Of a DNA stretch of 6,039 bases, positions 1 through 6,012 are shown one piece after another. The stretch covers positions 1 through 6,039 of the forward strand of contig JAFDVT010000359.1 in NCBI GenBank assembly GCA_018268875.1, given 5' to 3'. The notes under the pieces are model-generated. The model was given only the letters and a program-made list of their open reading frames with translations, was not told where the DNA came from and did not search any database. The number at the start of each line of letters is the position of its first letter. Within the stretch, counting starts at the first letter, position 1. The stretch is from Acidobacteriota bacterium (GTDB taxonomy: Bacteria > Acidobacteriota > Terriglobia > Bryobacterales > Bryobacteraceae). A program made the translations under genes and the position numbers.

Positions 1-592
1 CGCTATCGGCGATCTGGCGGAACTTCGCAAAGTCGATGATGCGGCCGTAGGCGCTGCCCCCGGCGATGATCATCTTGGGCTTGTTCTCGGCGGCGATGCG
101 GGCCAGGTCCTCGTAGTCGATCTGCTCCGTATCCTTGTTCACGCCGTACGGAACGATGTGATAGTAACGGCCCGAAAAATTGAGCGGATTGCCGTGGGTG
201 AGGTGCCCGCCGTGCGCGAGGTTCATACCGAGCACGGTGTCGCCGGGATTGAGGACGGCGCCAAAAACGGCGGCGTTCGCCTGGGACCCGGAGTGGGGCT
301 GCACGTTCGCGTACTCGGCCTTGAACAGTTCCTTGGCGCGGTCGCGAGCGATGGTTTCCACCACGTCCGTGGTTTCCGCGCAACCGCCATAATAACGGCG
401 CCCGGGATACCCTTCCGCGTATTTGTTGGTGAAAACGCTGCCCGTGGCTTCGAGCACAGCTTCAGACGTGAAGTTTTCGCTGGCGATCAGTTCGATGCCT
501 TCGTCCTGGCGTTCCACTTCCTTCTGGATGAGGCGGTAAATATCGGGATCGACGCTGGCCAGAGGCCGCGCCATGCGTTCTTGCTCGGTCAT
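1..592 (-). CDS. glyA: Serine hydroxymethyltransferase, N-terminal part (cut by window edge)
   Basis: GlyA is the cytosolic PLP enzyme that interconverts serine plus tetrahydrofolate with glycine plus 5,10-methylene-tetrahydrofolate, the main source of one-carbon units. The 197 codons present cover roughly the first half of a protein usually near 415-430 residues. Visible family blocks are ELIASEN (34-40), NKYAEGYPG with Tyr58 (56-64), RRYYGG (65-70), VQPHSGSQAN (97-106), LAHGGHLTHG (125-134) and PKMIIAGGSAYGR (172-184); all align without gaps of note to E. coli GlyA as I recall it. The PLP-binding lysine block lies beyond base 1 and cannot be checked. The ATG at 592 is chosen because it overlaps the rpiB stop as ATGA and gives a normal N-terminus. 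No Shine-Dalgarno lies at normal distance (an AGAGGA sits about 18 nt upstream, inside rpiB), so translation probably depends on coupling to rpiB. Identity is very secure. Confidence 0.97.
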   Translation of the reverse strand, partial: MTEQERMARPLASVDPDIYRLIQKEVERQDEGIELIASENFTSEAVLEATGSVFTNKYAEGYPGRRYYGGCAETTDVVETIARDRAKELFKAEYANVQPHSGSQANAAVFGAVLNPGDTVLGMNLAHGGHLTHGNPLNFSGRYYHIVPYGVNKDTEQIDYEDLARIAAENKPKMIIAGGSAYGRIIDFAKFRQIADS

Positions 593-1047
593 GATGATAA
601 TTCTTGCTTTTCCTCTAAGCCGGCCAACTTGGCAATGCGGCGCGCGTGGCGTTCGCCGTTGCTGAATGGCGTTTTCAGGAAGATATCCACGAATTGCCGC
701 GCTTCTCCCGCGCTGACGTACTTTGCCCCGATGGCCAGCACGTTCGCGTCATTGTGTTCGCGGGTCAACTGAATTTCGTCGGTGTTGAAGGCCAGGGCCG
801 CGCGGACACCTCGCACTTTGTTGGCGGCCATCGACATCCCCACCCCGGTGGAACACACCAGAATGCCGCGTTCCGCGTCTCCGCTGCCGACCTGATGCGC
901 AACGGCGCTCGCGTAGTCAGGGTAGTCGGTGGATTCGAGACTGTTGGTTCCGAGATCCACAACGTCGTACCCCGCCGCGACCAAGTAGCCGCAAAGCTCG
1001 TCTTTAAGGACAAGTCCGGCGTGATCGGCGCCGATGGCGATTCGCAT
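589..1047 (-). CDS. rpiB: Ribose-5-phosphate isomerase B
   Basis: RpiB interconverts ribose 5-phosphate and ribulose 5-phosphate in the non-oxidative pentose phosphate pathway, in the cytosol. The 152-residue product has the usual family length (about 140-160) and the LacAB/RpiB fold signature: GADHAG (6-11) with the Asp8-His9 pair, TDYPDYA (40-46), ILVCSTGVGMSMAANKVRG (62-80) with Cys65 at the position of the catalytic base in E. coli RpiB, and EHNDANVLAIGA (97-108) with His98 as the likely ring-opening residue. Position 66 is Ser where E. coli has Gly, a mild change next to the active site. The ATG at 1047 is preceded by AAGGA (1053-1057) with a 5-nt spacer, which fixes the start. The stop overlaps the glyA ATG by 4 nt. 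LacA/LacB-type sugar isomerases are related, but Cys65 and the absence of lac genes favour RpiB. Confidence 0.95.
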   Translation of the reverse strand: MRIAIGADHAGLVLKDELCGYLVAAGYDVVDLGTNSLESTDYPDYASAVAHQVGSGDAERGILVCSTGVGMSMAANKVRGVRAALAFNTDEIQLTREHNDANVLAIGAKYVSAGEARQFVDIFLKTPFSNGERHARRIAKLAGLEEKQELSS

Positions 1048-1052
1048 GGGAA

Positions 1053-1057
1053 TCCTT
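1053..1057 (-). promoter_or_regulatory. Shine-Dalgarno of rpiB
   Basis: AAGGA on the minus strand lies 5 nt before the ATG at 1047. It supports that start and suggests rpiB can be translated independently of the SDR gene 72 nt upstream. Confidence 0.7.
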
Positions 1058-1119
1058 ATGGTATCGCGTCAGTGCATTTCACATTTGCCGTGCGCCAACC
1101 CGGTGGGGGCGGCCGCGGG

Positions 1120-2169
1120 TTATGCTTTGCCTTGCCGTTCCTTTTGTTTGCCGGCATCGCCGCCGGCCAGGTTGGGGATCCCGTTCAACTCGCGCCATGC
1201 CTCCGGGTCTCGCTTCATGTTCGCGACAATTGCCGGCAGCGTCGCGCGCAGGCGCCGTTGGGGGTTCCAGCCGAGTTTGTCGCGAGCCTGGTCAATGGGA
1301 ACCGGATAGTCATCGTCGGCAACGTCGATCGTCCAAGGACGGAGAAAGCTCTCGTCGTTCAACTGGTTCGTGACCCAGGCGCCCACTCTGGCAACCACTT
1401 TGGGGATGCGAACCGTCCGCCAGGATTCGCCATGCACAAGACGTCCGATCTGTTCCCGCAGTTCGGCGTATTCCATCTTGTCCGGCTCCGCGACCAGGAA
1501 CACCTCGTAGCTTCCCATGGCGTCCCGCCGGTCAATCGCGCGCCGAACCAGGTCCACCAGGTCGTCGAGATGGACATAGGCTTGCCAGTTGCCGCGATCG
1601 CCGGGAAAGAGATAGCTTTGCAGGTCCTTTCGGGCAATCCGGTCGATCTGCTGCGCGATCGGCGCGGTGTGGCCTTGCTCGTCGTACACGCCGCCAATCC
1701 GCAGAATCACCACGGGAATCGACCCGTGTTCCCGTTGCAATACCCGTTCGGCCTCGAGCTTGGGTTGCGGATAGGCCTCATGGGCGAAAGGATTCGCGGC
1801 GATCGGGGTGCTGCAGAAGATAAACTGATCGACTTCGAAATCGCGCAGACCTCGAAGTAGCCTGGCGGCGCTGTTGACGGTGTGTTCGTGAGACAGCGGA
1901 CTCAGGCCGTCGTCGTCGTATCCGGCCAGGTGGACGACGCTTGCGATGTGCGAGCCACAGTGGCGGCGGAGTTCGTCAAGCGCCGTTCGTACGCTGCTGT
2001 CGTCGGCGAGGTCGCAGTGGATGAAGCGGAGCGCCGGCGCGTCCGTGTGGGGGCGTCGCACGTCGAAGCCCGCCACTCGATAGCATGGGTCCAGCGCCTG
2101 CGCAAGCGCGTCGCCGATGAAACCTTCGCTGCCGGTAATCAGGACCACCGGCCGCCGGTCGGTATGCAT
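1120..2169 (-). CDS. NAD-dependent epimerase/dehydratase-like protein (extended SDR)
   Basis: This is a 349-residue cytosolic protein of the extended short-chain dehydrogenase/reductase class, which acts on nucleotide sugars or related carbonyl substrates. Seen directly: a Rossmann dinucleotide motif TGSEGFIG (12-19), an acidic residue at the end of strand 2 (Asp36, typical of NAD preference), CDL at 52-54, HLAG (80-83), a strand-5 Ser/Thr (Ser120-Thr121), and the catalytic-type YPQPK (Tyr133, Lys137, fitting YxxxK). The C-terminal half has RIGGVYDE (about 157-164) and a YVHLDDLVDLV block, as in UDP-glucose epimerase-like proteins. The last 25 or so residues are charged and low in complexity. 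The active-site set appears complete, so it is probably an enzyme, but the substrate cannot be told and no sugar-pathway genes flank it. The ATG at 2169 has a strong GGAGG 4 nt upstream. The gene starts 50 nt after the M1-like gene and may be translationally coupled to it. Confidence 0.9.
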   Translation of the reverse strand: MHTDRRPVVLITGSEGFIGDALAQALDPCYRVAGFDVRRPHTDAPALRFIHCDLADDSSVRTALDELRRHCGSHIASVVHLAGYDDDGLSPLSHEHTVNSAARLLRGLRDFEVDQFIFCSTPIAANPFAHEAYPQPKLEAERVLQREHGSIPVVILRIGGVYDEQGHTAPIAQQIDRIARKDLQSYLFPGDRGNWQAYVHLDDLVDLVRRAIDRRDAMGSYEVFLVAEPDKMEYAELREQIGRLVHGESWRTVRIPKVVARVGAWVTNQLNDESFLRPWTIDVADDDYPVPIDQARDKLGWNPQRRLRATLPAIVANMKRDPEAWRELNGIPNLAGGDAGKQKERQGKA

Positions 2170-2207
2170 TCCGCCTCCAAAAAGATGGACGGTCCGGCGG
2201 CGGAATG
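2167..2207 (-). promoter_or_regulatory. Inverted repeat covering the SDR start codon and part of its Shine-Dalgarno
   Basis: CATTCCGCC and GGCGGAATG form a perfect 9-bp inverted repeat (arms 2199-2207 and 2167-2175, 23-nt loop). In the minus-strand transcript the 3' arm contains the whole AUG start codon (2169-2167) and the last two G of GGAGG. A small inner UCCA/UGGA pairing next to it could cover the remaining GGA. The M1-like stop codon is only 12 nt upstream of the 5' arm, so a terminating ribosome would be expected to disturb the stem. The repeat is seen; its role in gating translation is inferred. Confidence 0.45.
2174..2178 (-). promoter_or_regulatory. Shine-Dalgarno of the SDR/epimerase gene
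   Basis: GGAGG on the minus strand lies 4 nt before the ATG at 2169. It is the strongest ribosome binding site in the window and fixes this start. It partly overlaps the 3' arm of the inverted repeat. Confidence 0.8.
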
Positions 2208-2219
2208 TGTTTCGAGGCG

Positions 2220-4208
2220 CTAGTTTTCCGCGCGCCGCTTGCGTTCGTATGGGGTCTGGCTGTACTTGCCGGCCTCTTCGAGCGCGTTCTGCGTGTTGTC
2301 CTTGGTGCGCAGTGCGAGTTTGTATTCGTTCACGGCGCGTTCGCGCTGACCCGTGACGTCAAAAATCTTGCCCAGGTTGATGTGCGCCCAAACCTCGGTC
2401 CACTTCGGTTCCAGGTCGCCGTTCAAGGCCTCGCGGAAGCTGTTGGCGGCCGTCTGGAAGTTGCTCTGCAGGAAGAAGAGTTCGCCGACGCGGTAATGCG
2501 CGAGCGACGACGTACGCTGCACTTCCAGCGCCTTCTGGTATTCCTTCAAAGCCTCCGCATATTCGCCGATTTCCGCAAACTGTTCGCCTTTGCGGATGGC
2601 CACAGCGACCCGCATATTGTTGCTGAACCGCAATACGCGGCCCATCGGGTCGATGATGACGTTCTTGGGTTTGCCGAACGTCTCGATGATGAATTCCGAC
2701 GACGTGCCGACCACTTCAATACGCTTTTCCTCGGGGTTGCCTTCGGTCTCGATCTTGACGTCCACCGGCATGCGGAACGTGTCCAGGTCCTGCGACACTT
2801 TGCCCATCACGCGGAAGCCCTTGGTGGTGCGGAACACCGTGTATTCGAGCTTAAATTCCGGCGCGCCGCTCGATTCGATCCACTGAATGAAGAACGACCG
2901 CAGGTCCTGGCCGCTCATCTCTTCGGCGACTTTGCGGAAGTCGTCGGTGTTGATCGATTTCCAGGCGAAGCGCTCCGGAATCGCTTTGAGCGTCCGCTTG
3001 AACGCGTCGTCACCGATGACGTAGCGCAGCATGTGGATGGTCGCGGCGCCCTTGCCGGACGTCGCCGCCCAGTATTCAGGCGAATAGTCCTCCAGTCGTG
3101 CCGACTGGATGATCGGCGGATCCTCGACCGTGAGCGCTGCCACAAACAGGTCGCGCAGGTCGCCTTCCACCGAACCCGGGCCATTCTGATTTTCGAGGTA
3201 CAGCAGTTCCGAATAGCGCGCCATGCCGTTTTCGATCCACATATGGTTGCGGCTCACCGGCGACACCAGTGTTTCCCACCACTGTCGCGCCACCTGGTTC
3301 GCCACCACTTTCGGACTCGGTTCCTTGGTCAGCGTGCGCGGCGAAAAGAACAGAATTCCCGGCGCGCTATAGCCGTTGGGCGTACCCGCTTCCGTCTCGA
3401 CCACGGCCAGGTTCGACTGCGGCGGCAAACCATAGGTCGCGGTGAAAAACGTCATCGCTTTGCCTATTTCTTCGCCCCATGCCGGCGCGACGTCCTTGGC
3501 CGAACGCAGATAAAACGTCGTGTTGACGCCGCTGTGCGCGATGCGCTGGCCTTCTCCCCGCAGGATCGCGATCGACCCGGGGAAGGACGGATTCTTGTAG
3601 GCGAAGGTAAAGGTCTGCTTGTCGGGCGTCGCGGCCGGAACCGCGGTTTCGATGCCGCTGGCGATGACGCGGAAGCCTTTGGGCACCGTAATGCGCAGGT
3701 CCGACGTGAACCGTCCCGCCGTGTAGTCGGCCACCGGGAACCAGCGCGCCGGATACATCAGATAGGCGAAGTCGTTCTGGATCGAGGCAAACTTGATGCC
3801 GTACACCGGCGAATCTTCCTGGCCGGTCAGCCGCCCGTCGTAGGTAAACGTCAGCGTCAGCGGCTTGCCTTTTGTCGCCTGATACGGCAGGCTGAGGCGG
3901 GCCGTAAAGTCTTCCTGCGAGCGGGACACGCCAATCTGCCGGTTTTCCGCGTCCACCACGCGCGTAATGTTCAAAGCGTTGTTGAGTTCAAGAACGGCAG
4001 TGGTCTGGTTGTCTTCCAGGGGAATCACGGTCGCTTTGACGGTGGCCTGAATGGTTTGCGTCGCCGGGTTGATTTCCGCATCGATGGCATAATGTTCCAC
4101 GCGTACGCGGCCGGTGCGGCGTTCCTGGGCGTCGGCGGCCGTTGGATAGAAAACGGTGGTCAGTAGCGCGGCGGCGGCCGCAATTCGGCTGCTACTACTA
4201 CGAAGCAT
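2220..4208 (-). CDS. Secreted M1-peptidase-like protein with C-terminal TPRs, probably catalytically inactive
   Basis: This 662-residue product is probably exported. Residues 1-27 form a signal peptide: basic start, Ala/Leu-rich core, and an ADA-Gln cleavage site near 27/28. An N-terminal beta-rich region (about 30-200) and an M1-type catalytic-like domain (about 235-450) follow, then a further beta region to about 530 and about three TPR repeats (about 537-638). The M1 fold is recognised from QWWETLV, WIENGMARYSELL and SGKGAATIHMLR followed by a GDDAFKRTL-type segment. All catalytic landmarks are altered: HEXXH is NQVAR (304-308), the third zinc ligand position is Asn327 (ENG instead of NEG), the GAMEN region is GTPNGYSAPG (275-284), and the expected Tyr before KGA is Ser384. 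The enzyme role is therefore doubtful; a scaffold, chaperone or binding role is inference. The ATG at 4208 is preferred over a TTG at 4229 because AAGGAAG precedes it and the signal peptide begins there. It overlaps the lpxB end by 11 nt. Confidence 0.85.
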   Translation of the reverse strand: MLRSSSSRIAAAAALLTTVFYPTAADAQERRTGRVRVEHYAIDAEINPATQTIQATVKATVIPLEDNQTTAVLELNNALNITRVVDAENRQIGVSRSQEDFTARLSLPYQATKGKPLTLTFTYDGRLTGQEDSPVYGIKFASIQNDFAYLMYPARWFPVADYTAGRFTSDLRITVPKGFRVIASGIETAVPAATPDKQTFTFAYKNPSFPGSIAILRGEGQRIAHSGVNTTFYLRSAKDVAPAWGEEIGKAMTFFTATYGLPPQSNLAVVETEAGTPNGYSAPGILFFSPRTLTKEPSPKVVANQVARQWWETLVSPVSRNHMWIENGMARYSELLYLENQNGPGSVEGDLRDLFVAALTVEDPPIIQSARLEDYSPEYWAATSGKGAATIHMLRYVIGDDAFKRTLKAIPERFAWKSINTDDFRKVAEEMSGQDLRSFFIQWIESSGAPEFKLEYTVFRTTKGFRVMGKVSQDLDTFRMPVDVKIETEGNPEEKRIEVVGTSSEFIIETFGKPKNVIIDPMGRVLRFSNNMRVAVAIRKGEQFAEIGEYAEALKEYQKALEVQRTSSLAHYRVGELFFLQSNFQTAANSFREALNGDLEPKWTEVWAHINLGKIFDVTGQRERAVNEYKLALRTKDNTQNALEEAGKYSQTPYERKRRAEN

Positions 4209-5373
4209 GTGCGGAAACTTCCTTTTCAATCAGGCTTTGCAAAATGCCGGCGGCTTTGTCCATGGGGTCCGCGCCGGGCGTGGCGAGCTTTTGGGAAACG
4301 GTGGCGAGGTCGGCCTTCATGGTGTCGCGCGCGGCGGTGTCTTCCAGCAGGCGAAGCGCCTCCCGGCACAGATTCTGCGCGGTAAAGTCCTGCTGCATGA
4401 CTTCCGGTACCGCCTTCTTTCCGGCGACGAGATTGACCATCGAATAATAAGGAACGCGCACGAGCATCTTGCCCATCAACCAGCTCAAACCCACAACTTT
4501 GTAATAAGTCACCATGGGACACCCGAGCAGCGCGGCTTCCACCGTAACGGTGCCGCTGGCTGCGAGCGCAAGGTCCGCCGCATGCAACAGATCCCAGGTT
4601 TCGGCTTCCACTAGTTGGATGGACCCGGCGGGAAAGCGTTTCCAGAAGTTTTCAGGAACGCGAGCCGAAAATCCCGGAGCCGTACCCAGTACGAAGACAG
4701 ATGGCTTCTTCTTTTGAATCAGTTCCACGGCGCCGGCCAGTTCATCCAGGTGGCGATGGATCTCGCCGGGACGGCTCCCGGGCAGCAGCGCGATGAGCGG
4801 TTTGGAGTCCGTCGCACCGAACCTCGCGCGAAATTCCTCACGCGGCGTCCGGATCTCGATGCGGCTGGGCAGTGGATGGCCGACATACGTCGCCGTGACG
4901 CCGTTGGTGCGAAAGAACTCTTCCTCGAAGGGGAAAATACAGAGAAGATGGTCGACGTACCGCTGTAGAGTCTTGATGCGGCCCTTGCGCCAGGCCCAAA
5001 CCTGGGGCGCGATGAAGTACCCCACGGGAACATGCGCCTTGTGCAGATGAGGCAGCAGCCGCAGATGAAAATCAGGGCTGTCGGTGAGCACCGCGAGGTC
5101 CGGCTTTTCGGTCGCGATGGAATCGCGCAACTTCCGGAACTCGCCGTAAATGCGAGGGATATGCTGGACGACCTCGACCAGCCCGACGACGTTGAGCTCT
5201 TCCATCCGGATGATGGGACGGACGCCGGCCGCTCGCATCCGCGGTCCCGCGCAGCCAAAAAAGTCGGCATCGGGCCAGAGACGGCGCAATGCCAGCACGA
5301 GGCCGGACGCGGCCAGGTCGCCGGACGATTCACCAGCCGAAATCAGAATTTTCTTTGGGGTTGCGGGCGGCAA
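4198..5373 (-). CDS. lpxB: Lipid-A-disaccharide synthase (probable TTG start)
   Basis: LpxB is a peripheral inner-membrane glycosyltransferase (GT19). It joins UDP-2,3-diacylglucosamine and 2,3-diacylglucosamine 1-phosphate (lipid X) to form the tetraacyl disaccharide of lipid A. From the TTG at 5373 the product has 391 residues, matching the family (about 380-390). Visible blocks: ILISAGESSGD (9-19), FFGCAGPRM (38-46), NVVGLVEV (61-68), TDSPDFHLRL (97-106) with Asp98 in the position known to be essential in characterised LpxB, APQVWAWRKGR (122-132), then VGHPLPSR, LLPGSRPGEI and GTVTVEAALLGCP further on. The reading frame stays open upstream to a GTG at 5712, but those residues overlap the flavin reductase gene, are Arg/Gly-rich and look like an out-of-frame shadow. 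No ATG or GTG lies suitably close, so TTG at 5373 is the best start, 17 nt after the flavin reductase stop and with only a weak GGA upstream. No other lpx genes flank it. It ends in three tandem TAG codons. Confidence 0.93.
   Translation of the reverse strand: MPPATPKKILISAGESSGDLAASGLVLALRRLWPDADFFGCAGPRMRAAGVRPIIRMEELNVVGLVEVVQHIPRIYGEFRKLRDSIATEKPDLAVLTDSPDFHLRLLPHLHKAHVPVGYFIAPQVWAWRKGRIKTLQRYVDHLLCIFPFEEEFFRTNGVTATYVGHPLPSRIEIRTPREEFRARFGATDSKPLIALLPGSRPGEIHRHLDELAGAVELIQKKKPSVFVLGTAPGFSARVPENFWKRFPAGSIQLVEAETWDLLHAADLALAASGTVTVEAALLGCPMVTYYKVVGLSWLMGKMLVRVPYYSMVNLVAGKKAVPEVMQQDFTAQNLCREALRLLEDTAARDTMKADLATVSQKLATPGADPMDKAAGILQSLIEKEVSAHAS
4218..4224 (-). promoter_or_regulatory. Shine-Dalgarno of the M1-like gene (inside the lpxB 3' end)
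   Basis: AAGGAAG on the minus strand lies 9 nt before the ATG at 4208. It favours this ATG over the in-frame TTG at 4229, which would place the site inside the coding region. It sits within lpxB codons, so translating ribosomes reach it before ending at 4198. Confidence 0.6.
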
Positions 5374-5390
5374 TGGTACCAGTGTATCCG

Positions 5391-6011
5391 TTACACTTGC
5401 GGCCGCTGCATCTCGAACAGGTCGTTCGTCCTCGTGTAGGCCGGTCCGCCCATGCGGCCGATCGCCTGCAACACGCCGGGATCGATCCGGAAATTCTGAA
5501 ACAGCGCATCGGCAATGTGGAAACGCAGCACTTCCCCGAGCACCAGGCTGCCTCCCAGCGGCTTGTCGCTCACCTGCACCACTTTCAGCAGACGGCATTC
5601 CATTGTTGCCAGGGACTCGGCGACGCGGGCCGGCGCGACCAGTTCGCTGGCGAGCGGCGTCAGGCCTGCGACTTCGAACTCGTTGACCTCCGGCGGATAC
5701 TCGCCTGAGCACAAGTTCATCTGTTGGGCGAAGCTTTCGGACACGATGCTGACCGTGAATTCCCGCGTCGCCTCGATGTTGGCGAGTGTGTCTTTGCGTC
5801 CTCCGCCGGCCGCCGCGCCCTTGCGCATGGGGGTAAAGCAGATCACCGGCGGATTCGCGCTCACCACCGTGAAAAAGCTGAACGGCGCGAGGTTGGGAAC
5901 TCCATCGGCGCTCAGCGAAGAAACAAACGCGATCGGCCGCGGCACCACCAGGCCGATCAGCAGTTTGTAAAGGTCTTGCGGCGTCGTCGAATTCGGATCG
6001 ATGGTGGGCAT
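5391..6011 (-). CDS. Flavin reductase-like FMN-binding protein (DIM6/NTAB type)
   Basis: This 206-residue cytosolic protein belongs to the flavin reductase-like split-barrel family, which binds FMN and in studied members uses NAD(P)H to reduce flavin. Family features seen: PRPIAFVSSLSADGVPNLAP (24-43), where the flavin-binding strand and loop lie, FSFFTVVSANPP (44-55), KDTLANIEATREFTVSIV (73-90), then NEFEVAGLTP (110-119), the VAESLATMECRL segment (130-141), VLGEVLRFHI (157-166) and a C-terminal RMGGPAYTRT (186-195) block. Length fits the family. Many members are uncharacterised, so the partner oxidase or substrate is unknown, and none is adjacent here. The ATG at 6011 gives a natural N-terminus, but no Shine-Dalgarno precedes it; an in-frame TAA of a possible upstream gene lies 1 nt before it, consistent with re-initiation. 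The downstream lpxB probably depends on this gene's translation. Confidence 0.9.
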   Translation of the reverse strand: MPTIDPNSTTPQDLYKLLIGLVVPRPIAFVSSLSADGVPNLAPFSFFTVVSANPPVICFTPMRKGAAAGGGRKDTLANIEATREFTVSIVSESFAQQMNLCSGEYPPEVNEFEVAGLTPLASELVAPARVAESLATMECRLLKVVQVSDKPLGGSLVLGEVLRFHIADALFQNFRIDPGVLQAIGRMGGPAYTRTNDLFEMQRPQV

Positions 6012-6012
6012 T

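Noticed and set aside
1097..1121. Inverted repeat AACCCG/CGGGTT at the SDR stop codon as a terminator
   Set aside because: The stem is only 6 bp with a 13-nt loop, overlaps the stop codon, and is not followed by a T-run on the minus strand. Such pairing is expected by chance in GC-rich sequence.
646..1860. A 404-codon open frame on the plus strand across rpiB and the SDR gene
   Set aside because: It crosses two confidently identified minus-strand genes and the gap between them, and shows no family motif. It is a GC-driven shadow.
3200..3310. The M1-like gene as an active aminopeptidase
   Set aside because: The region that should encode HEXXH and the third zinc ligand reads NQVAR and ENG in a frame that is otherwise intact, so an active-enzyme label is not supported.
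2205..4166. A 653-codon open frame on the plus strand, antisense to the M1-like gene
   Set aside because: It lies almost fully opposite a gene with clear domain structure. The translation is rich in Arg, His, Val and Phe with no recognisable motif, signal or ribosome site, as expected for the complement of GC-rich codons.
4209..4229. TTG at 4229 as start of the M1-like gene
   Set aside because: It adds seven residues before a good signal peptide, swallows the AAGGAAG that sits properly for the ATG at 4208, and is a rarer start codon.
5374..5712. N-terminal extension of lpxB starting at GTG 5712
   Set aside because: It would overlap 322 nt of the flavin reductase gene. The added residues are Arg/Gly/Ala-rich with no similarity to LpxB, and the protein would be over 110 residues longer than the family.
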